Shown one piece after another: positions 49,531 through 57,811 of a stretch of 64,000 nucleotides of DNA (its first letter is position 1; the number at the start of each line of letters is the position of its first letter). The position numbers and the translations under genes are program-made. Location of the stretch: positions 682,001-746,000 of the forward strand of contig OY762224.2 in the NCBI GenBank assembly GCA_963665265.2, given 5' to 3'. Under the pieces are notes generated by a model. The model was not told where the DNA came from and did not search any database. It saw only the letters and a list, made by a program, of their open reading frames with translations. The DNA comes from CAXXHQ01 sp963665265. Lineage in GTDB: Bacteria; Planctomycetota; Planctomycetia; Pirellulales; Thermoguttaceae.

Positions 49531-51303
49531 ATGCGAGTCAAGGCGTTTCTTACTGCGTGGATATCGATGGCCTGTTTCGCCGGTTCCGCCTTTTCCGAAT
49601 CGGACGACGTTCAGACTCTTCTAAAACAGGCCAAGGAGGCCGACGAACGCTACGACGGCGATATGACGGTGAGCTGCGCCTCGAAGGCGTTAGCCAAAGA
49701 TCCGGAGTCGTGGGAGGCGAGGCTGTATTTGGGTAACGGATATCGATTTCTTTTTCAGTCTAAAAAAGCCTTAAAATGTTTTGACGAGGCGATTGAGAAA
49801 TTTCCGAAGCAGGCGGAGCTTTACGCCGCCCGCGCCGAGGCATATTCCCAAATAGAGGATTACTTACATGCGATAAAGGATTCGTCAAAAGCGGTTGAGC
49901 TGGCGTACAACGAACCGAGATATTACCGCAAGCGAAGCGTTATTTTCGCCGAAGCGGGCGACTACGAACGAGCGGAGAAAGATATCGCGAAGGCGACGAA
50001 GTTGGACCCGAATAGCGAATGCCTCTTCGAAGCGCAAGCGAACATTGAGTTGACGAAGGAGCAATATTCCTTGGCAATCGCGTTTTACGACAAAGCGATC
50101 GCTCAATCTCAAGGGCAAATCCGTTTTTTGTTGGGAAGGGCCTGCGTATATTCAAGAACGAAAATGACCGAGAATGCGACCGCCGATTGCACCGATGCGA
50201 TTGCGAAGTCGCCGCAGTGTCCCGTCGCGTTGTATTACAGGGCTCTGACGTTCATTCAAAGGAAAGAATACAAAAAAGCCTTAGACGATTTAAACGAAGC
50301 AATTCGTCTTAATCCTTCAAATTCAGTCTTTCTGTTTGAACGAGGCTGCGTTCACTTTGTGGAGAAAGAATCTAAAAAAGCGATAGACGATTATTCAAAA
50401 GCGATTGAGTTAGGGGAAAAAAGGCTGAAGAAAGATTGGTACGGTTATCGCGGCGAAGCCTATGCGCAGATGGGCGATTACTTAAAAGCAATACGCGATT
50501 TTACGAGGGCGTTGGAGTTCGGCTCTGATCGAAAAAAGAACCTTTTGGACAGAGCCTCGGCCTACGGTCGCGTAGATAAATTTGATGAGGTAATTGCCGA
50601 CTGCAATGACTTAATTGAGGAAGACCCGGAATGCGATTGGGCCTTTCGAATGCGCGGAATGGCTTATGCGAGGAAAAAAGAATACGGTCCCGCTATCGAT
50701 GATCTAACCGAGGCCTTACGAATCTCGCCTTGCCGTTGGGCGATCCTCTCTTCTCGAGCCTACGCATATCTGCTGGCGGAAAAATACGCACAGGCCGAGC
50801 GTGATTACGCGAGCCGGAATTCAGAAGACAATCCGAAGAAACTCAACTTGAAAGCTGACGAATCCCCTTCAATCGCCTTGCCCAATTTCGATTCCGCTTA
50901 CTTCAAAGAAATACTCGAAGACAATCCCTGGCCGAACGAGGCGTTGCATTGCGGACTGAAAGCCTGGAAGGCCGTGCAGGATGAAGATTACGTTTACGCA
51001 GGGTTCATTTGCGAAAAAGGATTGGAGATCGATCCGAAATCGGACCTCTGCTACTATTGCCGCGCGGAGATCGCCGTTAAAAAAGGGAAGCCGGAGGCGG
51101 CGATCGATGACTATTCGAAGGCGATTAAGTTCAAGCCTTCCGTCGATTCCTATTACGTCGCGCGAGCGAAGACGTACTCCTCGCTGAAAAAATGGAAAGA
51201 AGCGATCGTCGATTGCGATTCGGCGCGGAAAATCGATCCGAAGAACGAGGAGGCGACTGCGGTCAAAAAAGCCGCCGAAGACTCGTTAAAGCAAAAGAAG
51301 TAG
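49531..51303 (+). CDS. Secreted tetratricopeptide repeat protein (copy 2, tandem paralogue)
   Basis: A 590-residue sister of the preceding gene. The first ~95 residues after the signal peptide (SESDDVQTLLKQAKEA, YDGDMTVSCASKA) and the last ~125 (DNPWPNEALHCGLKAWKAVQ, then FICEKGLEIDPKSDLCYYC) are nearly identical, even at DNA level, while the middle TPR units are much diverged (KMTENATADCTDAIAKSP and others). The ends conserve start and stop contexts, including KKAAEDSLKQKK and the TAGCCGAAAGACG after the stop. ATG 49531 is chosen by homology with copy 1. Likely co-transcribed. Confidence 0.85.
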   Translation: MRVKAFLTAWISMACFAGSAFSESDDVQTLLKQAKEADERYDGDMTVSCASKALAKDPESWEARLYLGNGYRFLFQSKKALKCFDEAIEKFPKQAELYAARAEAYSQIEDYLHAIKDSSKAVELAYNEPRYYRKRSVIFAEAGDYERAEKDIAKATKLDPNSECLFEAQANIELTKEQYSLAIAFYDKAIAQSQGQIRFLLGRACVYSRTKMTENATADCTDAIAKSPQCPVALYYRALTFIQRKEYKKALDDLNEAIRLNPSNSVFLFERGCVHFVEKESKKAIDDYSKAIELGEKRLKKDWYGYRGEAYAQMGDYLKAIRDFTRALEFGSDRKKNLLDRASAYGRVDKFDEVIADCNDLIEEDPECDWAFRMRGMAYARKKEYGPAIDDLTEALRISPCRWAILSSRAYAYLLAEKYAQAERDYASRNSEDNPKKLNLKADESPSIALPNFDSAYFKEILEDNPWPNEALHCGLKAWKAVQDEDYVYAGFICEKGLEIDPKSDLCYYCRAEIAVKKGKPEAAIDDYSKAIKFKPSVDSYYVARAKTYSSLKKWKEAIVDCDSARKIDPKNEEATAVKKAAEDSLKQKK

Positions 51304-51365
51304 CCGAAAGACGAGGCGAAAAATCCGAACGCTGAAAGCTGTTTGCTGAAAGCTGACCGCTCGGC

Positions 51366-52346
51366 TTACATATGCCCGTTGGCCGTGAGCCACCAGCGGG
51401 TGAGGTGGAAGAAGACGGGGGCGGCGAAGCAGAGCGAGTCGATGCGGTCCAGCAGACCGCCGTGCCCTTCGACGAGTGTGCCGTAGTCTTTAACGCCTCG
51501 GTCGCGTTTGATCGCCGACATGGTCATGCCGCCGGCGAAGCCCATTACGGCGATGACCGCCGACATCAGGCCGGCCATCCACCAACTGGCGCCGTGGAAG
51601 GGAGTCGCCCACCACAACAGCGAGCCGATCAGCGTGACGCTGGCCGCTCCGCCGAGGAGTCCTTCCCAAGTTCGGCTCGAATTGATCGTCGGCGCGATGA
51701 CGTGCTTACTCGGGGCTTGCGACCAAAGATACTGCAAGGCGTCGCTGAGTTGAACCATCACGATAAAGAAAATCAGCAGGCGAACGTTGCCGCCCACGTC
51801 CGGATTGCCGTCGGCCAGCGGGGGTAACTTCAACGTCAATAACGCCGGCGCATGGCTCAAACAATAGACGCAAATCAGCAGGCCGACTTGAATCTTGGCC
51901 GTTCGTTCCAAAAATCGCTTATGATCGCCGGCCAGCGCGATGGCGGCGGGGATGATTAAAAACGCGTAGACCGGAATCACGACGCTATATAATTCATAGC
52001 GATCGCTGCCGACCAAATAAAACTGAAGCGGCGTGAATACGAAGAAGACGAAGAAGAGCGTGCGATGATCGCCGGGCCGGGTCGGCGTCAGCGTGATGAA
52101 TTCGCGGAGCGCCCAAAACGCGATCAAGCCGAAGAGAATGATCGTCGGCGTTTCGCGAATGCAAAATGCGGCCACTAATCCCGAGTATAATATCCACCAC
52201 GCCCGAACGCGCAGCCGGAACGTTTCGATAATCGCCGGATCGAGACCGCTTTCTTCGCGATGGCGCAATAATTGAACGACTCCCGTCGCCGCTCCTAGCA
52301 GCGCGAGTACGCTAATCAGCAATCCTATCGTGCGAATGTCGAACAA
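51366..52346 (-). CDS. cdsA: Phosphatidate cytidylyltransferase
   Basis: A 326-residue membrane protein with about eight hydrophobic segments and the CDP-diglyceride synthetase signature near the C-terminus: SRTWEGLLGGAASV, GFAGGMTMSAIKRDRGVKDYGTLVEGHGGLLDRIDSL read in parts, with the invariant KD and D-R-x-D. CdsA makes CDP-diacylglycerol from phosphatidate and CTP, the branch point of phospholipid synthesis in the inner membrane. It lies 62 bases downstream of the acyltransferase gene, with which it likely forms an operon. The gap has a C-rich repeat phrase. Confidence 0.92.
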   Translation of the reverse strand: MFDIRTIGLLISVLALLGAATGVVQLLRHREESGLDPAIIETFRLRVRAWWILYSGLVAAFCIRETPTIILFGLIAFWALREFITLTPTRPGDHRTLFFVFFVFTPLQFYLVGSDRYELYSVVIPVYAFLIIPAAIALAGDHKRFLERTAKIQVGLLICVYCLSHAPALLTLKLPPLADGNPDVGGNVRLLIFFIVMVQLSDALQYLWSQAPSKHVIAPTINSSRTWEGLLGGAASVTLIGSLLWWATPFHGASWWMAGLMSAVIAVMGFAGGMTMSAIKRDRGVKDYGTLVEGHGGLLDRIDSLCFAAPVFFHLTRWWLTANGHM

Positions 52347-52380
52347 TGTAGGCGTCGTGGGTTAGGGCGTCGTGGGACAA
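52346..52380. repeat. CCCTAACCC-type C-rich intergenic phrase (minus orientation)
   Basis: Reads GGGTTAGGGCGTCGTGGGAC on the plus strand, the complement of the CCCACGACGCCCTAACCC type seen at 31.6 and 43.7 kb; it fills most of the cdsA-plsC gap. Confidence 0.5.
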
Positions 52381-52408
52381 GGGATCCGATTGCGAAATCC
52401 GATCGCTT

Positions 52409-53023
52409 CTATACTTCTTTCAATCGCTTTACGGCGGCGCGGGCTCGCTCTAAAAACGCCGTCTTCGCTTCGCCTTTCTCCAGCCACATCGGCGGGCCGA
52501 AGCTAATGCAGGTCAACAGCGGGACGGGGAGCACTTCGCCGCGCGGCAAAATTCGATTCATATTGTCAACGTAGACCGGAATCAACTCCAACTCCGGCCG
52601 CTTCTTGCACAAGTAAAACAAACCGCTCTTAAACTCGCCGATCTCTTTGCCGTTGCCGCGTCCTCCTTCGGGAAAGAGGATCGTCGAATATTCCGTTCCA
52701 ACTTCACGAAGCATCATGTCGACCGGACTCTGGTGGACTTTCACTTCGTTTCGGTCGATCAATATCGCATTAAAAAGTTGATTGGCGAAGTAACGACGGA
52801 TCGGGCCTTTCAGCCAGTAGTCGGCCGCCGCCACAGGGCGCGTTTTCTGCCGCACCTCACGCGGTAAAGCCGCCCAAATTACCAAAGCGTCTAAGTGACT
52901 CGAATGATTGGCGAAATACACCCGTTGGCAGGTGTCCGGTTGCGAATCGATCCATCGCACGCTGAAACCGCTTAGCAGCTTCGCGAGCATCGCAAAGAAA
53001 TTTTGTGCCAACTCTTTATTCAT
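52409..53023 (-). CDS. 1-acyl-glycerol-3-phosphate acyltransferase (PlsC family)
   Basis: A 204-residue acyltransferase with the HX4D motif in FANHSSHLDAL, the second block DRNEV, and the phosphate-binding FPEGGRGNG. PlsC adds the second acyl chain to lysophosphatidate to give phosphatidate, the substrate of the adjacent CdsA. The N-terminal helix (FFAMLAKLLSGFSVRWID) could sit on the membrane. Start ATG 53023. Length is short compared with E. coli PlsC (about 245), since N- and C-terminal extensions are missing, but all blocks are present. Operon with cdsA, downstream on the minus strand. Confidence 0.88.
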   Translation of the reverse strand: MNKELAQNFFAMLAKLLSGFSVRWIDSQPDTCQRVYFANHSSHLDALVIWAALPREVRQKTRPVAAADYWLKGPIRRYFANQLFNAILIDRNEVKVHQSPVDMMLREVGTEYSTILFPEGGRGNGKEIGEFKSGLFYLCKKRPELELIPVYVDNMNRILPRGEVLPVPLLTCISFGPPMWLEKGEAKTAFLERARAAVKRLKEV

Positions 53024-53173
53024 ACGGACGTTTTCGCTTGAGGCGGCCGTTGTTTTTCTCTTTGATTTCGGCCGGACGTTTCTGTTTCTCTCAACGAAAA
53101 ATCGTAACTTCGGGAAACTGATTAGCCAAGACCCCCTAATGGGACTAAGTCGCCGAATTCACGCATAATATTG

Positions 53174-54391
53174 CTAACTTTGCGGCGTGTGGACCGCTTT
53201 CTCGGCTTGGGGGTCCGGTTGCGCCGCAGTCCGCTTCGTCGACTTTGAATCGTAAATCTCCCTAATAAGGTTTTCGTAGCCCGAGACCATTGCTTGGACC
53301 GATCCGATGCCGAGGACCCGTTCCCGGCCAGCCCGCCCCATTTTTTCGGCTCGACGCGGATCGCCGAGAAGTTCGACGACTCGAGCCGCGAGGGCCTCTT
53401 CGTCGCCGGCCGGCGCCATGAAGCCCGTTTCTCCTTCGACGACGCTTTCGGGAATCGATCCGACCTGTGTCGCCACGACCGGCAACTCGCACGACATTGC
53501 CTCGAGAATCGATACCGGCGACGCTTCCATGTGCGAAGTCAGCAAAAAGACGTTCGTCTGCGAAAGCAATTGCGGAACGTCATTTCGCGAACCGACGAAA
53601 TGCACCGCTTCAGTAAGCGCTAACTCGCCGGCAAGTCGCTCCAAGTCCGCGCGGCGAACGCCGTCGCCGACGACGAGAAAATGCGCCGCGGGAATCGTTT
53701 TCCGAACTCGAGCGGCGACTCGCAGAAATAGTTCGTGATTTTTCTCCGGCCGAAGCGCCGCCACGATGCCGACAGTCGGCGCCCCTTCGGGTAAGCCGAC
53801 GCTTGCTCGCAAGGCCTCGTTTTTCGGCAGCGGACAAAATCGTTCCGTATCCACTCCGTTCGGCACGATGCGGACCTTTTCGACGGGGCAGCCTTCATGT
53901 TCGGTCAAGTATTTCGCATGCGGTCCGGCCACGGCAATGAAAGCGTCGGTTATCGGCGCCAACATCCGGTTCATCCGTTCCACATGGTCCGGCAAGCCGG
54001 TCGAATGCAACGCCGAGCAGATGACCGGCACTCCGGCCAGTCGAGCGGCCAAGCGCCCCCAAAACATCTTGTCGCCGCCCGTTCCGACCGTCACCACGGC
54101 GTCGATCCGCCGTCGCTGCAAAAGTTTCGTTAGCCGAGGCAAGACGCGTAGATCGTATTTATGACTGAGCAGCCCGGTGAAGCCGGGAACTTCTTTCGCC
54201 AACTCTTCGCCGAAAGGTTCGAAAAATTTCAAACAACATAATTCAGGCGAAAAACGGTCGCGATCCATCCGACGCAGTATCTGCGCAAGAAGGGTCTCCA
54301 TGCCCCCGATCGGCATGCTCGTGATTACGAACATGACTCGCAACGGACCGCGATCGTCGGAAGGTCGAAAGCGTTTTTTCTTAAATAGCAT
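53174..54391 (-). CDS. Glycosyltransferase family 4
   Basis: A 405-residue GT-B enzyme. The N-terminal Rossmann part has VMFVITSMPIGGMETLLAQIL, and the C-terminal donor-binding half has VRIVPNGVDTERF, VGIVAALRPEKNHELFLRVAARV, LTSHMEASPVSILEAMSCELPVVAT read in parts, with the E-x7-E motif (EASPVSILE). Such enzymes add a sugar from a nucleotide donor to an outer polysaccharide or lipid. The acceptor cannot be deduced. It is monocistronic, with a C-terminal polar tail. Upstream gap of 175 bases has no feature. Confidence 0.88.
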   Translation of the reverse strand: MLFKKKRFRPSDDRGPLRVMFVITSMPIGGMETLLAQILRRMDRDRFSPELCCLKFFEPFGEELAKEVPGFTGLLSHKYDLRVLPRLTKLLQRRRIDAVVTVGTGGDKMFWGRLAARLAGVPVICSALHSTGLPDHVERMNRMLAPITDAFIAVAGPHAKYLTEHEGCPVEKVRIVPNGVDTERFCPLPKNEALRASVGLPEGAPTVGIVAALRPEKNHELFLRVAARVRKTIPAAHFLVVGDGVRRADLERLAGELALTEAVHFVGSRNDVPQLLSQTNVFLLTSHMEASPVSILEAMSCELPVVATQVGSIPESVVEGETGFMAPAGDEEALAARVVELLGDPRRAEKMGRAGRERVLGIGSVQAMVSGYENLIREIYDSKSTKRTAAQPDPQAEKAVHTPQS

Positions 54392-54567
54392 GGAACGTTA
54401 TCGCTTAGGAGGCGTTTGTTACTTGCGGCGGGCGTCGTTCGTGAGGCGTTGCCGTTGGCGTGCTTGCGCATGTCAAAAGGAACGTCGAACGCACCCTTAA
54501 AACATAAGTTACGGCTAAGGCGATGCGGCGCCGTTTGAGACGGTTGTGCGGATTGCGACGCCAGGTT

Positions 54568-55824
54568 TTAGCGTCGCAACGCGCTTTGAATCAGCCGCCA
54601 AAGTCCGAGAAGAACGCCCAGCATGGCCGGGCAGCAAAGCAAAACGATCGGCACGGCCCAGCCGAGCGAGAAAACGCCGAACGCGGCCTCCCAAACGTCG
54701 AACCATTTTAATACGACGCCCAACGCGGCCATGCAAAGAAACGGTCCGTAGGGAATCTCTTTTTCACGAACCAGAATCAGCCGCAGAATCGCCGCGACAA
54801 GTCCGACGAAAGGCGCCAGGAAGAAAATCACGACGCAGGCTTGCCAACCGAGATACGCGCCGATCATGCCCATCAGCGTTACGTCGCCGAACCCCATCGC
54901 TTCGCGTTTCAAAGCCAAGGCGCCTGCCACGCGCACGCCCCAGATCATTCCTCCTCCCACGGCCATGCCGACGAGCGCCGTTAGAAGCGAACGCCAACGG
55001 AGCGGCTCCGCGTTCCAAATGAAAACAATCGCCGCAACGCCGACGAGCGCGGCGATTAGGATGATCTTCGAGAGTCGCTCTCGCCGCATTCGCGCCCAGC
55101 ACAACGCCGAGGCTCGAACGATGCCGTGTCGCGCGTACCACGTTCTCGGCGCCATGGCGAAGCACCACGCCGACCAGCAGCAGACTGCGATGACCAGTCC
55201 GACAATTTTCCCTGATTCTAGTTCCGTCGGCCAACTGTTCGGCGAAGTGAGCAATACCGGTGAAACGACGATTGCTCCGTTGCGAAGCGTAAGCTCAGGA
55301 AGAAGCGACATAGGCGCCGCGGCGGCGAAGATCAACCCCAAGAGCGTGCCGGGCGCAGTTATCGCGTCAGGGATGATCATGTCGTCTAAGTCGATAAGCG
55401 TCGCAAGCAGCATCCAGAATATCAGCACGGCATGCGAGGCGAACTGAGCGTGCGTAATATACAGATCAGGCCGAAGCAGCGGGCGCGGAAAATCGACGCT
55501 GAGAAGTCCGCCGTCGAGGGCCTCGAACTGATAGAGCCACGCGAGACCGAAGCCCAAGCAAAGTTCGACGAGCATCGGGCGGATCCAATGGAACTTTCCA
55601 TGCAGCGGGCATTCGCGTTGCATGCCGATCCAGCCGAAGACGGGCAAGCGGTCGTGAATTCTGCGCGGCGGCGCGGCGGGATGCGGCGTCGACCACGGAC
55701 CTATCGCTCGAGGCCAATATCCCCAGCGATAAGTAAGTGCGTTCACGACGGCGCCCATGATCGTTCCCGTAACGAAAACAATCGCCATTCGCAAGGCCGG
55801 CGGTAGAGAGAGGATGAAAGTCAC
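54568..55824 (-). CDS. Prepilin peptidase (A24 family) with long insertion
   Basis: A 418-residue membrane peptidase with the two catalytic aspartates of type IV prepilin peptidases: D145 in TLIDLDDMIIPD and the G-x-G-D motif GFGDVTLMGMIGAYLGWQA near residue 317. It would cleave leader peptides of pilin-like proteins at the inner membrane face. Two unusual points: about 100 residues between the motif regions form an extra membrane-spanning and linker insertion (typical length is 230-290), and the N-terminal cytoplasmic zinc-finger Cys set is reduced to one Cys in RECPLHGKFHW. Its start lies 25 bases after the aroK stop, likely one operon. Confidence 0.82.
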   Translation of the reverse strand: MTFILSLPPALRMAIVFVTGTIMGAVVNALTYRWGYWPRAIGPWSTPHPAAPPRRIHDRLPVFGWIGMQRECPLHGKFHWIRPMLVELCLGFGLAWLYQFEALDGGLLSVDFPRPLLRPDLYITHAQFASHAVLIFWMLLATLIDLDDMIIPDAITAPGTLLGLIFAAAAPMSLLPELTLRNGAIVVSPVLLTSPNSWPTELESGKIVGLVIAVCCWSAWCFAMAPRTWYARHGIVRASALCWARMRRERLSKIILIAALVGVAAIVFIWNAEPLRWRSLLTALVGMAVGGGMIWGVRVAGALALKREAMGFGDVTLMGMIGAYLGWQACVVIFFLAPFVGLVAAILRLILVREKEIPYGPFLCMAALGVVLKWFDVWEAAFGVFSLGWAVPIVLLCCPAMLGVLLGLWRLIQSALRR

Positions 55825-55849
55825 GGGTGAAGACTCGCGGTTTCTTTCT

Positions 55850-56371
55850 TTATCCTGCGGCTTTCAACTTCGCAAGAATTTCTTCGGTCAATGCTTCGGG
55901 CGATTTGGCTTCCGTATCGACCGAAAAGTCGGCCGTTTCCCGATATATCGGCTCGCGGCGCTCAAGGAGGTGACGTATTTCGTCGAGCGGGTCTTTATCC
56001 GTCAAATTCGGTCGGCGTTCGGCTGTAGTCGAGTCGCCCAGCATGCGCCGACCGATGGTTTCGACCTTGGCCGTCAGCCAAACGACCTTTCCGGCCGCCC
56101 GCATCGCCTTGCGCGTCTCTTCGCGGAGCGGGGCGCCTCCTCCCGCCGCGATGACGAGATTCTCACGTCGGCAAAGATCGACCATGACCGCCGCCTCGAG
56201 GTCGCGGAAGACCGGCTCCCCTTGCTCGGCGAAAATTCGCGCGATGGTCATTCCCGCCCGACGTTCGATTTCCACGTCGGCGTCGATCCAATCCCAATTC
56301 AATCGAGCGGCCAATAACTTGGCCAAGGTGGTCTTCCCGGTAGCGCGGTATCCGATGAGCGTAAGGGGCAT
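55850..56371 (-). CDS. aroK: Shikimate kinase
   Basis: A 173-residue P-loop kinase with Walker A GYRATGKT (7-14), shikimate-binding D in DWIDADVEIE and E-x-x-FR in GEPVFRDLE, VIAAGGGA, and the lid region with RPNLTD (ATP-site Arg). It phosphorylates shikimate with ATP on the way to chorismate. Length is normal. It begins an operon with the prepilin peptidase gene 25 bases downstream, a common planctomycete arrangement in my reading though not proven. Upstream on the minus strand there is an unassigned gap of about 170 bases. Confidence 0.92.
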   Translation of the reverse strand: MPLTLIGYRATGKTTLAKLLAARLNWDWIDADVEIERRAGMTIARIFAEQGEPVFRDLEAAVMVDLCRRENLVIAAGGGAPLREETRKAMRAAGKVVWLTAKVETIGRRMLGDSTTAERRPNLTDKDPLDEIRHLLERREPIYRETADFSVDTEAKSPEALTEEILAKLKAAG

Positions 56372-56541
56372 AGGCGTATATTCAGTTTGCGTTCAATGAG
56401 GCGGCGTTATTCTTAATCACGCCATTGTACCTTCCTTCGTCCGCAGTTCCAAGAATGGCGAGGCGTTTACGTTGGAAGATGACCGAATTTCGGTCATAAA
56501 ATAGAGCGTTGTTATGATTCCTCGCATATGACGGTGAACTG

Positions 56542-56799
56542 ATGGTCGTCGAGCTAACCGAGGTATTTCAGAAAGCGTCTGAACGCCGCATTGCCTTCGT
56601 CGAGGAGTTGCCTGGCATCAAGAAATTAAAGATTTTCTTTTCCGAAATATCTGCCGAGACTTAAAATTCCGGATTGCAAATAATCACCGTTAGAATAGAG
56701 CGAATGAATGGAGAAGCATCGTGGAAAAACGTCGCGATCGTCGATGAATCAGTCCTGAAAGCGCGAGATAAGTTAGAAAAGCGAGCAAGCGGGAATTAA
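56542..56799 (+). pseudogene. Small gene broken by one in-frame TAA
   Basis: Two short frames in the same phase, 40 codons from ATG 56542 to TAA 56664 and then 45 codons to TAA 56799, read as one continuous 85-residue protein with only that single stop: MVVELTEVFQKASERR..., then GLQIITVRIERMNGEASW and DESVLKARDKLEKRASGN. Composition looks protein-like (charged helix at the end). It matches no family I know. It may be a decayed gene, a sequencing error or two mini-genes. Its end overlaps the end of the convergent BON-like gene by four bases. Confidence 0.45.
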
Positions 56800-57077
56800 C
56801 GCACTTCGATGCCGTTGACCAAGCGTTCTTCGCCGGAGAATAGATTCATAGCTGCATGTTGAGCGAGTTGCTTGCAGTAGTACGAGTCGCACCGGCCTTT
56901 GAGAAGGACTCCTTCGTGATCGATGACGACGGTGAGATTATCAATCCCGCCGCCCGTCTCCGATTGCACCGCCCGCTCGATCAAGGCGGCGAGTTCTTCC
57001 GCCTCTTCGATGGTTTCGGGAAGAAAGCTTCGTAACTTCCGTGCGGTAACGCCGACGATGGAGGATAAGTCTTCCAT
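56796..57077 (-). CDS. Small BON-like domain protein (1)
   Basis: A 93-residue protein. The C-terminal half has the BON-like pattern of a strand (NLTVVIDHEGVLLKGRC) followed by a helix (YYCKQLAQHAAMNLF) and a last strand (ERLVNGIEV). BON domains bind phospholipid or small molecules in periplasmic or cytoplasmic proteins. The N-terminus (ELAALIERAVQSE) is helical; no signal peptide. GAGGAGA stands about six bases before the ATG. A related gene lies about 160 bases upstream. Function unknown. Confidence 0.7.
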   Translation of the reverse strand: MEDLSSIVGVTARKLRSFLPETIEEAEELAALIERAVQSETGGGIDNLTVVIDHEGVLLKGRCDSYYCKQLAQHAAMNLFSGEERLVNGIEVR

Positions 57078-57235
57078 GGGAATCTCCTCGTTCGCCGCCG
57101 GAATCCGTTCATCCGTAAGGCGGCGATTCGTAAACCCTGGAACTTCCGTGTCCCTCGCAATATGCGCGAGCGACGTCGAACGTTTCGGCGTCGTTTTGTG
57201 TCGTCAGTCTGTTTTTAATCGCTCTTCGGTCGTCG

Positions 57236-57475
57236 CTATTCTTCCGGATCGTCATCCACGCAAATGGCGTTGACGATTTCCGCGCCGGGGCAAAACGATC
57301 GCACCAACTCTTGCGCAAGCTGCTTGTGATAAAAACTGGCCGCTCTTCCGGAAATTCGAATCGAACCGTCGGCTTGATCGACGCGCAAATGATGCATCTC
57401 GTGGAACGGACTCTCAGCCAACGCGGCTTGCGCTCGCGCGTGAACTTTCTCGATCGACGACAACTCTTTCCCCAT
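57236..57475 (-). CDS. Small BON-like domain protein (2), paralogue
   Basis: A 79-residue protein with the same helix-strand layout as the 93-residue neighbour: HEMHHLRVDQADGSIRISGRAASFYHKQLAQEL read in parts, ending AEIVNAICVDD. The shared FYHKQLAQ/YYCKQLAQ helix shows paralogy. A TTG nine bases upstream opens the frame, but the ATG at 57475 has AAGGAG eleven bases before it, so it is used. No signal peptide. Likely an operon or duplicate pair with the downstream 93-residue gene. Confidence 0.65.
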   Translation of the reverse strand: MGKELSSIEKVHARAQAALAESPFHEMHHLRVDQADGSIRISGRAASFYHKQLAQELVRSFCPGAEIVNAICVDDDPEE

Positions 57476-57811
57476 GCGACGCAACTCCTTCCGCGATGAG
57501 ATTCCCTAGCAGCAAAGATTGTAATTCAAAGATGTCGGCTTCGTCGCGCGACGGGCATGCGGCTGTTGACCCGCCGTTTCGTTCCTCTACGCCGCTATGT
57601 CGCCTAACTGGCTTAATTTAGACCTTTTCTCAACCCTCCGTCAAGCCCGAAACTTTTAATTCTAGTGGGGATGCGTCGAATGCTGGCGCCGCTATCGGCG
57701 CTGATCGCTCGCCCCTAAATGAAATGCCCCAACGCCGCGCCAAGCGACAAAAAAAGGAGCGCCGCGAACGGCGCTCCGTGAATGATGTTTTGGCGAAACG
57801 CTCGCCGATGT
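57476..57811. other. Gene-free gap between BON-like and thiG genes
   Basis: About 335 bases. Only the thiG terminator at 57749-57777 and the promoter region of the BON-like pair can be placed; no supported frame. A plus-strand frame at 57724-58233 is antisense to thiG. Confidence 0.5.
57749..57777 (-). terminator. Intrinsic terminator after thiG
   Basis: GGAGCGCCG at 57756-57764 pairs with its complement at 57769-57777 (loop CGAA); a run of A before it becomes a T tract on the minus strand. About 35 bases after the thiG stop. Confidence 0.85.
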
